Shown here: piece after piece, positions 17,467 to 25,165 of the stretch | Position numbering within the stretch: position 1 is the stretch's first letter | How the letters are laid out: each line of letters opens with the position of its first letter | Assembly (NCBI GenBank): GCA_944381125.1 | Contig: CALWKB010000083.1 | Span: 1-64,000 of the forward strand | Direction: 5' to 3' | Source of the DNA: an uncultured Mediterraneibacter sp. | GTDB lineage: Bacteria; Bacillota; Clostridia; Lachnospirales; Lachnospiraceae | DNA length: 64,000 nt | Program-made: the position numbers and the translations under genes | The notes under the pieces: generated by a model | Databases searched by the model: none | Told to the model about the DNA's origin: nothing | Seen by the model: the letters and a program-made list of their open reading frames with translations, nothing else

Positions 17467-17994
17467 ATGAACAAGACGGACAGAAAGAAAATATGGATGA
17501 GCTGTATCGCCGCTCTTCTCGGATTTGCCGCAGCTTTATCCGCGGATCAGTTTACGAAATATCTGGCGGAAAAGTATCTGAAAGGCGGACAGCCTTTTGT
17601 ATTAATCGACGGCGTTTTTCAGCTGCGCTATCTGGAAAACAGGGGAGCGGCTTTCGGAATGATGCAGAACATGCAGTATATATTTGTTGCGGGAGCAGTA
17701 ATTATTATGATTGCTTTTGCTGTAATCTATGCAAGGATGCCTGCGCTCAGACGATATATTCCGCTGAGAATCTGCGGGGTTCTGCTCTGCGCCGGAGCCG
17801 CGGGAAATATGATCGACCGGATCAGACTGAATTACGTAATCGATTTCTTTTATTTTAATCTGATTGATTTTCCGATTTTTAATGTTGCGGACTGTTATGT
17901 CGTATGTGCATGCATCATGTTTATTCTGCTGATTCTCTTTTATTACAAAGAGGATGATGATTTCAGTTTTCTGAGCAGAAAAACGGGGAAATAG
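17467..17994 (+). CDS. lspA: Prolipoprotein signal peptidase II
   Basis: LspA removes signal peptides from lipoproteins after lipid modification. The 175-residue product has four membrane helices. The conserved segments are Ser-Ala-Asp-Gln-Phe-Thr-Lys in helix 1, Glu-Asn-Arg-Gly-Ala-Ala-Phe-Gly near 58-65, and the catalytic aspartates in Gly-Asn-Met-Ile-Asp-Arg (near 117) and Phe-Asn-Val-Ala-Asp (near 140). A GAGGATGGAAG ribosome site precedes the ATG. Confidence 0.96.
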   Translation: MNKTDRKKIWMSCIAALLGFAAALSADQFTKYLAEKYLKGGQPFVLIDGVFQLRYLENRGAAFGMMQNMQYIFVAGAVIIMIAFAVIYARMPALRRYIPLRICGVLLCAGAAGNMIDRIRLNYVIDFFYFNLIDFPIFNVADCYVVCACIMFILLILFYYKEDDDFSFLSRKTGK

Positions 17995-18030
17995 CCCGTA
18001 CAGACAGCGTGTTTGAGAAAAGGTGTGGAA

Positions 18031-18942
18031 ATGGAAGAAGAATTTGAACTGATATGTGAAAAACCCGGTGAAAGAATCGACCGTTTCCTTAGCGGAGAAA
18101 TGGAGAACCTTTCGCGGTCATATATACAGAAACTGATTAAAGACGGTAATCTGAGCGTAAACGGCGCGGCTGTGAAACCAAATTATAAAGTTGTCAGAGG
18201 AGACAGTATCTGTGTGCGTATTCCCGGACCGGAAGTACTGGACGTTCTTCCGGAGAATATACCGCTGGATATTTTATATGAAGACGATGATATACTTGTA
18301 GTGAATAAGCCGAAGGGAATGGTTGTACATCCTGCTCCCGGCCACAGCAGCCACACACTGGTAAATGCGGTTCTCTATCACTGCGGAAATGAGCTTTCCG
18401 GAATTAACGGAGTTATCCGTCCCGGAATCGTCCACAGGATTGATATGGATACGACAGGTTCGCTTGTCATATGCAAAAACGACCGCGCTCATCAGATTCT
18501 GGCGGAACAGTTGAAGGAGCATTCAATTACAAGAAAATATCATGCGATTGTTCATGGAAATTTCAGGGAGGACAGCGGAACAGTCAATGCTTCCATAGGA
18601 AGGCATCCGACGGACCGGAAAAAAATGAGTACAAAGTCTTCATCCGGGAGACCTGCGGTTACGCACTACAGAGTTCTGGAACGGTTTGGAAATTACACTT
18701 ATATTGAATGTGAACTGGAGACCGGAAGGACTCACCAGATTCGCGTTCATATGAGCAGCATCGGCCATCCGATTCTCGGCGACAGCGTTTACGGACCGTC
18801 AAAGTGTCCGTTTTCGCTTCAGGGGCAGACGCTGCACGCTAAAATTCTCGGATTCCGGCATCCGTCAACGGGAGAATATGTAGAATTTGACGCCCCGCTT
18901 CCGGATTATTTCGTCAGACTTTTATCCGCATTGCGAAGCTGA
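18031..18942 (+). CDS. RluA-family pseudouridine synthase (RluD-like)
   Basis: The ATG at 18031 follows AAAAGGTG and gives 303 residues; a TTG at 18013 is less likely. An S4 RNA-binding domain spans about residues 8-65. The catalytic domain contains His-Arg-Ile-Asp-Met-Asp-Thr-Thr-Gly with the active-site Asp, and the RluA motif Glu-Thr-Gly-Arg-Thr-His-Gln-Ile-Arg-Val-His. The gene follows lspA, as rluD-type genes do in Bacillus. 23S rRNA is the likely target, but the exact uridine cannot be read from sequence. Confidence 0.93.
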   Translation: MEEEFELICEKPGERIDRFLSGEMENLSRSYIQKLIKDGNLSVNGAAVKPNYKVVRGDSICVRIPGPEVLDVLPENIPLDILYEDDDILVVNKPKGMVVHPAPGHSSHTLVNAVLYHCGNELSGINGVIRPGIVHRIDMDTTGSLVICKNDRAHQILAEQLKEHSITRKYHAIVHGNFREDSGTVNASIGRHPTDRKKMSTKSSSGRPAVTHYRVLERFGNYTYIECELETGRTHQIRVHMSSIGHPILGDSVYGPSKCPFSLQGQTLHAKILGFRHPSTGEYVEFDAPLPDYFVRLLSALRS

Positions 18943-18964
18943 AGAGAAAGAATAAATTTTTTAA

Positions 18965-18993
18965 TTGTAATATACAGATGTATTCGTTATAAT
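18965..18993 (+). promoter_or_regulatory. Sigma-A promoter of the cytidylate-kinase-like gene
   Basis: TTGTAA (18965-18970) and a perfect TATAAT (18988-18993) are separated by 17 bases, in the 127-base gap before the kinase-like gene. Confidence 0.75.
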
Positions 18994-19069
18994 ACTCATA
19001 TAATAAATGATGATACGTCATTTTTTTATGCAAAATGATGATATCTGCGGCAAGGAGAGTGGACAGACT

Positions 19070-19717
19070 ATGACGACAAACACTATTATTACAATCGGAC
19101 GTGAATTCGGCAGCGCAGGCAGGGAGATCGGTTACAAAGTAGCTGAAGCATTCGGCATTAAACTGTATGATAAGGAAATGCTTGCAAGAGCGGCGAAAGA
19201 GAGCGGGATCTGCGAAGAAATATTCGAATCCCATGACGAAAAACCAACGAACAGTTTTTTGTACTCTCTTGTAATGGATACGTACTCCATGGGATATTCT
19301 GGAAACACTTACACAGATATGCCGATCAATCACAAGGTATTTCTTGCGCAGTTTGACGCAATTAAAAAAATCGCATCCGAAGGCCCGTGCATTCTCGTCG
19401 GCCGCTGCGCCGATTACGCGCTTGAATCTTTCGGAAATGTTGTCAGTGTGTTTATACATGCGGATATGAGCGCAAGAATACGGCGCATCGCCAGAATTTA
19501 TGATGTGACGGACGCCAAGGCGAAAGATATGATAGTAAAGACAGATAAAAAACGCGCCAGCTATTATAATTACTACACAAATAAAAAATGGTCCAATGCG
19601 GACAGCTATGAACTATGTCTGAACAGTTCCGAGCTCGGCATCGAGGGAACGGCAAAGATTATTGAAGAGTATGTTATGCTGAAGGAAAAAATAAAAAAAG
19701 AAGACAAAGCGCTCTGA
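19070..19717 (+). CDS. Cytidylate kinase-like protein
   Basis: The ATG at 19070 has AAGGAGAG upstream and gives 215 residues. The N-terminus (Ile-Thr-Ile-Gly-Arg-Glu-Phe-Gly-Ser-Ala-Gly-Arg-Glu-Ile) replaces the usual P-loop and is typical of the AAK6/cytidylate-kinase-like family of clostridia. A lid-like Arg segment and Asp-Lys-Lys-Arg-Ala-Ser-Tyr-Tyr-Asn-Tyr-Tyr near 160-170 also match. Its substrate is not established, and it should not be called Cmk. It has its own promoter and ends at a strong terminator. Confidence 0.87.
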   Translation: MTTNTIITIGREFGSAGREIGYKVAEAFGIKLYDKEMLARAAKESGICEEIFESHDEKPTNSFLYSLVMDTYSMGYSGNTYTDMPINHKVFLAQFDAIKKIASEGPCILVGRCADYALESFGNVVSVFIHADMSARIRRIARIYDVTDAKAKDMIVKTDKKRASYYNYYTNKKWSNADSYELCLNSSELGIEGTAKIIEEYVMLKEKIKKEDKAL

Positions 19718-19735
19718 TCGCAGTGTCGGCGAAAT

Positions 19736-19792
19736 AAAAAGGGAGATTTTCCGGAAACGTGTTATCCGTTTCAGTGGAAAATCTCCCTTTTT
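19736..19792. terminator. Strong bidirectional terminator at the polarity switch
   Basis: Seventeen bases at 19736-19752 (A5, GGGAGATTTTCC) pair perfectly with 19776-19792 (GGAAAATCTCCC, T5). The two convergent genes end on either side, and the A/T flanks give a U-tract in both directions. Confidence 0.9.
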
Positions 19793-19798
19793 CAGAAT

Positions 19799-20539
19799 TC
19801 AGGACCGTGGCGTGCGAAGCTGGCGCTGCGGCCATCCTTTGATATTTCCGTTCAGTATCGCATGAAACATCCTTTCTTTTGCTCCGGGATGCTCCCGGTT
19901 AATTTCACGGAGCAGTTCTTTTGCGTACTGTCTCTTGGTATAGCCGTCCACCGGGCACTTGCTTTTCACTACGGGCAGATTATACTTATTTTTAAAACCG
20001 ATTACGTCCATTTCATCGACAAACATAAGCGGGCGTATTACGGTCAGGTCCATGCGGTCAAGCCAAGTTTTCGGAGAAAAAGAATAAAAACGGCCTTCAA
20101 AAATCATTGAGAGGAGCATAGTTTCCACGATGTCGTCTTTGTGATGGGCGTAAGCCACTTTATTGCAGCCCATTTCCTTTACCGCCTGATTCAGCGCTCC
20201 CTTGCGCATTTTCGCGCACAGAGAACAGGGATTGGATTCCTTCCTGATATCAAAGAGTATCTGGTAAATATCAGACTTGACAATGCGGTACGGTATCTCC
20301 ATTTCGCCGCACAGTTCCTTTACAGGAGAAAGATCAAAATCATCAAACCCCAGATCTACCGTGACGGCGCTTAATTCAAATTTCTGCGGGTAAAACCTCT
20401 TCAGTCCGTGAAGGGCATAAAGAAGAGTCAGACTGTCTTTTCCGCCGGAAATTCCGACGGCAATATGATCGCCTTCCTGAATCAGGGAATATTCGTCAAC
20501 TGCTTTTCGCGCAAAGCTTAATAATCTCTGTAACTGCAT
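19799..20539 (-). CDS. TtcA-family tRNA thiolation ATPase
   Basis: The 246-residue product is a PP-loop ATPase: Ser-Gly-Gly-Lys-Asp-Ser at about 30-35. The Cys-Ser-Leu-Cys pair near 106-109 and a further Cys in Lys-Ser-Lys-Cys-Pro near 195 match the Cys pattern of TtcA-like enzymes, which thiolate tRNA using an iron-sulfur cluster. Whether position 32 cytidine is the target in this organism is inference. It has its own promoter and terminator. Confidence 0.85.
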   Translation of the reverse strand: MQLQRLLSFARKAVDEYSLIQEGDHIAVGISGGKDSLTLLYALHGLKRFYPQKFELSAVTVDLGFDDFDLSPVKELCGEMEIPYRIVKSDIYQILFDIRKESNPCSLCAKMRKGALNQAVKEMGCNKVAYAHHKDDIVETMLLSMIFEGRFYSFSPKTWLDRMDLTVIRPLMFVDEMDVIGFKNKYNLPVVKSKCPVDGYTKRQYAKELLREINREHPGAKERMFHAILNGNIKGWPQRQLRTPRS

Positions 20540-20576
20540 AAAAACATCCTTTCTTTTGTAAGCTGCACATTGTTAT

Positions 20577-20605
20577 ATTATAATAATCAATTGCGGCAAA
20601 TACAA
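20577..20605 (-). promoter_or_regulatory. Sigma-A promoter of the ttcA-like gene
   Basis: Reading the - strand, TTGTAT (20605-20600) and TATAAT (20582-20577) are 17 bases apart, 38 bases before the start codon. Confidence 0.75.
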
Positions 20606-20648
20606 GAAAAACAGTAACAAATTCATGGAAGAAAGGAACTGCGCGGTT

Positions 20649-21719
20649 TTACACGTCGCGAAGTTTTACGGCGCCGGCCGCCTGACGGCGCCGGTTCTCG
20701 TCAATAGCGGCATAGTGCTTTCTTGTTGTATTTACGTCTTTATGCCCCAGTACGTCCGCGACAAGGTATATGTCGCCGGTTTCCTTATATAAAGCGGTTC
20801 CGTATGTGCTTCGAAGCTTATGAGGGGTGATTTTCTTATTCGGCGTGATCTCTTTCGCATACTTTTTAACCATGTTTTCGACCGCCTGAACGCCCATGCG
20901 TTTCCTCTGAGTAGAAAGGAAGAGGGCGTCTTCATGTCCGGGCAGAGCAGCCGCAGCTTTTCGTGTTGTAAAGAGATAAGTCTTCAGCGCGTTTTCCACC
21001 TCTTCGCCAAAATACACAACCATTTCATTGCCGCCTTTCCTGGTGACTTTTATACCGTTGTTTTTGAAATCAACATCCTGGATATCAAGTCCGACGCATT
21101 CTGAAACACGTATGCCGGTTCCGAGAAGAAGAGTAAGGATGGCGAGGTCGCGGGTTTTTGTTTTTTCATAATAAACCTTTCTCTGTCCGGTCAGCCTGTC
21201 GCCGCCGTGATCCACATAATCAAGCAGCATGGCGACCTCATCGGCATCCAGACGTATGATCGCCTTTTCGTGGAGTTTCGGCATATCCACCAGAAGTGTC
21301 GGGTTCCTGCTGATGACGCGGTGCCTGAAATAATATCCGTAGAAACTCCGCAGAGCGGACATTTTTCTCGCAAGGCCTTTTTCGGTATTTGTAATCTGCC
21401 GTTTATCCTTATTTTCATAAACTTTCAGATATTCCTGATATTCCTCGATATCAACAGGCTCCAGCTTTTCTAGATCATGGGCGGTAAACTGATCCATAGT
21501 ATAATTTTTGTATACAGGATTATTTTCCATCAGAAAATTAAAAAAAACACGTATGTCATATGCATAGGAAATTCTTGTGCGCGCAGACATCGTCGGTTCC
21601 GCGGCGCGGAAATAATCTTTTGCAAACGGAGGAAGCGTGTTGAGAACTGAACGAAGACGAAGCGTATTGTCGATGTATTTCTGTTCGTGGTATGATTTGT
21701 TTTCCTGTTGTACAGCCAT
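20649..21719 (-). CDS. XerS-like tyrosine recombinase
   Basis: This 356-residue site-specific recombinase has a SAM-like N-terminal DNA-binding domain (about 25-140) and the full catalytic set: Arg204 (Gly-Ile-Arg-Val-Ser-Glu), Lys228, His300 and Arg303 (His-Lys-Leu-Arg), His326 (Leu-Gly-His) and Tyr336. Length, the long N-terminal extension and the Thr-Arg-Asp-Leu-Ala-Ile-Leu block resemble XerS, the single chromosome-dimer recombinase of streptococci, more than the roughly 300-residue XerC/XerD. There is no phage or plasmid context. It has a solid promoter and sits close to the convergent strand switch. A mobile-element integrase is possible but less likely. Confidence 0.82.
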   Translation of the reverse strand: MAVQQENKSYHEQKYIDNTLRLRSVLNTLPPFAKDYFRAAEPTMSARTRISYAYDIRVFFNFLMENNPVYKNYTMDQFTAHDLEKLEPVDIEEYQEYLKVYENKDKRQITNTEKGLARKMSALRSFYGYYFRHRVISRNPTLLVDMPKLHEKAIIRLDADEVAMLLDYVDHGGDRLTGQRKVYYEKTKTRDLAILTLLLGTGIRVSECVGLDIQDVDFKNNGIKVTRKGGNEMVVYFGEEVENALKTYLFTTRKAAAALPGHEDALFLSTQRKRMGVQAVENMVKKYAKEITPNKKITPHKLRSTYGTALYKETGDIYLVADVLGHKDVNTTRKHYAAIDENRRRQAAGAVKLRDV

Positions 21720-21763
21720 TGTAAAAACTCCTTTTTGAGGTGAATTTCAGTTTCCTGTGGCTA

Positions 21764-21792
21764 ATTATATCATATCATTGTTTTTCAGTCCA
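21764..21792 (-). promoter_or_regulatory. Promoter of the xerS-like gene, overlapping an inverted repeat
   Basis: On the - strand, TGGACT (21792-21787) and TATAAT (21769-21764) are 17 bases apart. The short arms TTTTTC (21781-21786) and GAAAAA (21802-21807) flank the -35 region and could be a recombinase or regulator site. Confidence 0.6.
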
Positions 21793-21896
21793 TATCTTTT
21801 GGAAAAATCAGTATTTGTCGTATAGATCAATCTACTGCTGTTATACAGTCATAATTAAGTCCGGATGTACGATGAGGATCATTGCTGCATATTAAA

Positions 21897-21945
21897 GAAA
21901 AAACACCGGGAAGATCTGTAAAACAGGCTCTTCTCCGGTGTTTTT
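21897..21945 (-). terminator. Terminator after the yneA-like gene
   Basis: The arms are AAACACCGG with GAAGA on one side and TCTTC with CCGGTGTTT on the other, around a 14-base loop. The stem is flanked by A-runs and T-runs that give a U-tract on the - strand. Confidence 0.8.
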
Positions 21946-21990
21946 CCGGGAGTGTAAACAATCTATAAGGAATGATCTGCGCAGATATCT

Positions 21991-22308
21991 TCAGTCCTGG
22001 CATACTACGATAAGGTATTGCCCGGACTGAATAAAATCAGAATTAAGTGTGTTAATCTCTTTCAGGTCTCTGATATATTCATCTACGGAATCATATTCGT
22101 CAGTCATGTAATCCTCGGCGATATTCCATAAAGTATCGCCGGACTGGATCTGTATGCTTTTATAATATCTGCGGCCTGAATCGGATTCACTTTCTTCAGC
22201 CATAACAAGAAATGCTCCGGATAACAGGAAGACAGAAATTATAATGATCATACCGCTCAGTAAAAACGTAACAGGATTTCTTCTTTTTTTATGTGCTGTT
22301 CTTCTCAT
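21991..22308 (-). CDS. yneA: YneA-like SOS division inhibitor (membrane plus LysM)
   Basis: The 105-residue protein has a basic N-terminus, one membrane helix (about 14-36) and a LysM domain from about 50 (Gln-Ser-Gly-Asp-Thr-Leu-Trp-Asn-Ile-Ala to Gly-Gln-Tyr-Leu-Ile-Val-Val). It is divergent from lexA, the arrangement of Bacillus yneA, whose product arrests division during the SOS response. Its promoter is a perfect consensus with LexA-like boxes in the spacer and near the start site. Function is inferred from architecture, location and regulation; primary-sequence identity to YneA proteins could not be measured. Confidence 0.8.
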   Translation of the reverse strand: MRRTAHKKRRNPVTFLLSGMIIIISVFLLSGAFLVMAEESESDSGRRYYKSIQIQSGDTLWNIAEDYMTDEYDSVDEYIRDLKEINTLNSDFIQSGQYLIVVCQD

Positions 22309-22379
22309 TTAAAAGTACCCCCTTGAATCGATGCCAGAATAATATTTTGTATACATGTATGTATCTCTATAATTTGTAA

Positions 22380-22475
22380 CGAACAACTGTTCTGTACATA
22401 TTATATTGCACGAACATCTGTTTGTCAATGGCTTTACGGCACAAAAATCGAACATATTTTCGCAACAAATGTTTG
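22380..22475. promoter_or_regulatory. Four LexA (SOS) boxes between yneA-like and lexA
   Basis: Gram-positive LexA binds CGAAC-N4-GTTYG-like sites. Four matches are visible. CGAACAACTGTTCT at 22380-22393 and CGAACATCTGTTTG at 22411-22424 are strong. CGAACATATTTTCG at 22449-22462 is a half-match. GCAACAAATGTTTG at 22462-22475 has good inner bases. The first two cover the yneA-like promoter spacer and start region, and the last overlaps the lexA -35. Confidence 0.85.
22400..22428 (-). promoter_or_regulatory. Perfect consensus promoter of the yneA-like gene
   Basis: On the - strand, TTGACA (22428-22423) and TATAAT (22405-22400) are separated by exactly 17 bases. The second LexA box occupies most of the spacer and the first lies just downstream of the -10, so repression would be tight. 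Confidence 0.9.
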
Positions 22476-22501
22476 ATTTTTAAAAGTCACTGTGTTAGTA
22501 T
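22473..22501 (+). promoter_or_regulatory. Candidate promoter of lexA
   Basis: TTGATT (22473-22478) and TAGTAT (22496-22501) are 17 bases apart, with TG one base ahead of the -10. The fourth LexA box overlaps the -35, as expected for autoregulation. Confidence 0.65.
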
Positions 22502-22532
22502 TGATATATGAATAATTTGCGGAGGGTCGATA

Positions 22533-23150
22533 ATGTCACAGGGTAAAATTAGCAAAAAACAGCTGGAAATTCTTGAATATATCAAGTCGCAGATTCTTGA
22601 ACGGGGATTTCCCCCCGCAGTCCGGGAGATCTGTGAAGCGGTGAATCTGAAGTCCACTTCTTCTGTACATTCTCATCTTGAGACGCTGGAGAAGAACGGT
22701 TATATAAGAAGGGATCCCACGAAGCCGAGGGCGATAGAGATTCTGGATGATAATTTTAATCTGACCCGGAGAGAGATGGTTAACGTACCGATTGTCGGTC
22801 AGGTCGCTGCGGGCGAACCTATTCTTGCCCAGCAGAATATTGAGAACTACTTCCCTATTCCGGTGGACTTTATGCCGAATAATCAGACATTTCTTCTCAA
22901 GGTAAAAGGAGAAAGCATGATCAATGCAGGCATCCTTGACGGCGACATGGTGCTGGTGGAGGAATGCCGCACAGCTTCCAACGGAGACATGGTTGTCGCC
23001 ATGATTGACGACGGCGCCACGGTGAAGACGTTTTATAAAGAAGAAGGTATTTTCCGTCTGCAGCCGGAAAATGATTTCATGGATCCTATCATTGTTACCG
23101 AAGTGACAATTCTCGGAAAAGTGATCGGTGTATTCCGGTTTTTCAGATGA
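22533..23150 (+). CDS. lexA: SOS repressor LexA
   Basis: LexA represses DNA-damage genes and self-cleaves when RecA forms filaments. The 205-residue product has a winged-helix N-terminal domain (about 1-70). The cleavage site Ala93-Gly94 lies in Val-Ala-Ala-Gly-Glu-Pro. The catalytic dyad is Ser128 (Gly-Glu-Ser-Met) and Lys165 (Thr-Val-Lys-Thr). GGAGGG precedes the ATG. It is one of very few + strand genes in the right part of the window and ends at a strong hairpin. Confidence 0.97.
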   Translation: MSQGKISKKQLEILEYIKSQILERGFPPAVREICEAVNLKSTSSVHSHLETLEKNGYIRRDPTKPRAIEILDDNFNLTRREMVNVPIVGQVAAGEPILAQQNIENYFPIPVDFMPNNQTFLLKVKGESMINAGILDGDMVLVEECRTASNGDMVVAMIDDGATVKTFYKEEGIFRLQPENDFMDPIIVTEVTILGKVIGVFRFFR

Positions 23151-23155
23151 GCCCT

Positions 23156-23221
23156 TAAAAAAATCCCTCGGGTACGCATGTATGGACTTCGCCGTCCATA
23201 CGCGTATCTGAGGGATTTTTT
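23156..23221. terminator. Bidirectional terminator between lexA and rsfS
   Basis: A long stem is built from AAAAATCCCTC and GAGGGATTTTT outer arms and TACGC...GGAC / GTCC...GCGTA inner arms, with A and T tracts at the two ends. Both converging genes stop beside it. Confidence 0.88.
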
Positions 23222-23224
23222 CGT

Positions 23225-23575
23225 CTACAGCTCTTCTATTCCGATTGTTCTTCCGTCCTTCCAGATTCTCTCAAGATCATAAAACAACCGGTTCTCTTTG
23301 TCGAATACATGGACAATAATGTCGCCGAAATCAAGAAGAACCCAGCTTCCTGAAGCCTGTCCTTCGCGCTGCTTCAGGGCGAATCCGGCTTTGTGAAGCT
23401 CCTCTTCCACATTGTCTACCAGGGCGTTTACCTGGCTGTCGTTTGTTCCGTTTGCAATTATAAAATAATCAGCAAGGACGGAGATTCCGGTGATATCAAT
23501 GATTTTGATGTCCTCTCCCTTTTTGTCGTTGAGGGCATTCCAGGCTATACGCGCCATTTCTTTGGACTGATTCAT
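23225..23575 (-). CDS. rsfS: Ribosomal silencing factor RsfS
   Basis: RsfS binds L14 on the 50S subunit and blocks subunit joining when nutrients are short. The 116-residue product matches family length and shows Ile-Ala-Asn-Gly-Thr-Asn-Asp-Ser-Gln-Val near 40-49 and Gly-Ser-Trp-Val-Leu-Leu-Asp-Phe-Gly-Asp near 81-90, the diagnostic block. It is the last gene of the obg-yhbY-nadD-yqeK-rsfS run, starting one base after the yqeK stop. Confidence 0.95.
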   Translation of the reverse strand: MNQSKEMARIAWNALNDKKGEDIKIIDITGISVLADYFIIANGTNDSQVNALVDNVEEELHKAGFALKQREGQASGSWVLLDFGDIIVHVFDKENRLFYDLERIWKDGRTIGIEEL

Positions 23576-23576
23576 A

Positions 23577-24152
23577 TCACTCCTCCTTTTTTTTATAAAA
23601 ATTATATGTGTTTATTGTCATGGGGTCAACTGCTTTCCCTCCGTTTTTCAAATATCGTACAGTGGAACCGGCAGACATGCATACGGCTTTGTCAATATCG
23701 GTAAATACGATTTTACGGATGGCTGCAAGCCCCGGTATTTCCTTTCTGTTCGGCTCGATATAATCGGCGATATATACGATCTTTTCCAGCAGCGTCATAT
23801 CCGGGCGGCCGGTTGTGTGATATGTAATCGCGTTCAGTATTTCTTCGTCGTTTATGTCATATTCATGTCTTGCCAGATAAGCGCCGAGTTTTGCGTGTAC
23901 GAGAGCCGGCATTTCCAGTTCTGATTCTGTGAGAGTGATTTTTTTCTTTTCGCAGAAATGTATCTGCTCTTTGGATGACAGATATTTCCCGCAGTCATGG
24001 AGCAGACCTGCTGTCATGGCTTTCTGTACGTCCGCTCCGTAGCACATCGCAAGAGCGGCTGATGTGTACATAACTCCCAGAGTATGGTCGTAACGGTCTT
24101 TTTTCAGTACTTTCGATAGTTTTTTACTGATTTTTTTGAGTTCGTCTGTCAT
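23577..24152 (-). CDS. yqeK: YqeK-type HD-domain dinucleoside tetraphosphatase
   Basis: YqeK hydrolyses diadenosine tetraphosphate symmetrically to ADP. The 191-residue protein has the HD metal motif: Arg-Tyr-Asp-His-Thr near 20-24, Leu-Leu-His-Asp-Cys-Gly-Lys near 50-56, and a later His/Asp set in Thr-Tyr-His-Thr-Thr and Tyr-Ile-Ala-Asp-Tyr-Ile-Glu-Pro. It lies directly between nadD and rsfS, the normal Gram-positive order. Confidence 0.94.
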   Translation of the reverse strand: MTDELKKISKKLSKVLKKDRYDHTLGVMYTSAALAMCYGADVQKAMTAGLLHDCGKYLSSKEQIHFCEKKKITLTESELEMPALVHAKLGAYLARHEYDINDEEILNAITYHTTGRPDMTLLEKIVYIADYIEPNRKEIPGLAAIRKIVFTDIDKAVCMSAGSTVRYLKNGGKAVDPMTINTYNFYKKKEE

Positions 24153-24159
24153 AGCACGT

Positions 24160-24780
24160 TCAGCTCCTGTCTGTGTTATCTTTATAGAGATGATTTGTTT
24201 TTATGTATTCCGCAACAGAGTCCGGGACCATATAGCGTACGCCGAGATTTCTGGACGCCCGGCCGCGTATAGCGGTGGATGAGATTTCCAGAAGAGGCGC
24301 CTGTAAAAGGCGGATCCGTGCGCGGTATTTCCGGGTCAGATAGTCGATCTGACGGCGCATTTCATCCGCATCCTTATCATCGCGCATCGCGGCGAGAATC
24401 GTACAGGTCGGAAAAATCTCCCGAAAATAACGCCACTGTTCGATTGAGAACAGTGAATCCGCTCCAAGTATAAAGAAAAATTCATGTTCCGGGTACATCC
24501 GGTTAAATGCCTGCATCGTCTGGTAAGTATAGGAATGCCGCGAGGTGTCCGCCTCATAAAGGCTGAGGCGGAAATAAGGCACTCCCTCTATTGCTTTCTG
24601 AATCATATTGATCCGGTGGCCCAGGGCTTTTTTTGAATCTTCCGTTTCTTTGTGCGGCGGATTGCCGTTAGGCAGAAACCAGATTTCGTCAAGTCCGAAA
24701 TCCTCATAAGCAAATTCACCAAGAAGCAGATGCCCGATATGAATCGGGTCAAATGTTCCTCCCATGATTCCGATTTTCAT
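24160..24780 (-). CDS. nadD: Nicotinate-nucleotide adenylyltransferase
   Basis: NadD adenylates nicotinate mononucleotide on the route to NAD. The 206-residue product has the nucleotidyltransferase signature Gly-Gly-Thr-Phe-Asp-Pro-Ile-His-Ile-Gly-His near 7-17. The substrate loop contains Asn-Pro-Pro-His-Lys near 40-44, and the C-terminal Ile-Ser-Ser-Thr-Ala-Ile-Arg follows near 168-174. Length and neighbours are typical. Confidence 0.97.
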   Translation of the reverse strand: MKIGIMGGTFDPIHIGHLLLGEFAYEDFGLDEIWFLPNGNPPHKETEDSKKALGHRINMIQKAIEGVPYFRLSLYEADTSRHSYTYQTMQAFNRMYPEHEFFFILGADSLFSIEQWRYFREIFPTCTILAAMRDDKDADEMRRQIDYLTRKYRARIRLLQAPLLEISSTAIRGRASRNLGVRYMVPDSVAEYIKTNHLYKDNTDRS

Positions 24781-24818
24781 TACAGAATAGTCCCTTCCTG
24801 CTGCAAAAACGCAGCAAA

Positions 24819-25112
24819 TTACAGCGGCAGAAGTATTTTCTTCTTATCGTCTTTTCCTTCTCTGTACAGAACAATCTTCTTGCCGATTACCTGCACAACC
24901 TGTGACCGGGTGCGTTCGGAAATGATTTCGGCAAGCTCTCTGGGGTCGTCCGCGCAGTTTTTAAGAACGCTGATTTTAATCAGTTCCCGTGCTTCAAGCG
25001 CTTCAGAGATAGCCTGGGTGAGTCCCGGCGTCATACTTGCTTTGCCCACCTGAAAGATCGGTTCCATTGTCATGGCAAGACTCTTAAGGTAAGCCCTCTG
25101 TTTTGTCGTCAT
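24819..25112 (-). CDS. yhbY: YhbY-type CRM-domain RNA-binding protein
   Basis: The ATG at 25112 follows GAGAGGAAC and gives 97 residues. This is the single CRM (CRS1-YhbY) domain with Leu-Thr-Lys/Gln-like N-terminal helix, the Gly-Lys-Ala-Ser-x-Thr loop and Gly-Lys-Lys-Ile-Val-Leu-Tyr-Arg near the end. The family associates with pre-50S particles. Its location between obg and nadD supports a ribosome-assembly role. Confidence 0.92.
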   Translation of the reverse strand: MTTKQRAYLKSLAMTMEPIFQVGKASMTPGLTQAISEALEARELIKISVLKNCADDPRELAEIISERTRSQVVQVIGKKIVLYREGKDDKKKILLPL

Positions 25113-25165
25113 AGTTCCTCTCCTTTCATGCTGCTGCTCTTCCCGCCGCGCGGGAAAAAGGAGCA

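Noticed and set aside
20649..21719. Phage or integrative-element integrase
   Set aside because: No phage genes, att repeats or cargo flank it. The neighbours are housekeeping genes, and the length and motifs fit a XerS-type chromosomal enzyme better.
21781..21807. Inverted repeat near xerS-like gene as a dif site
   Set aside because: The arms are short and the spacing does not fit the 11-6-11 layout of dif sites. I could not compare it with a reliable consensus, so it is mentioned only as a possible regulator site.
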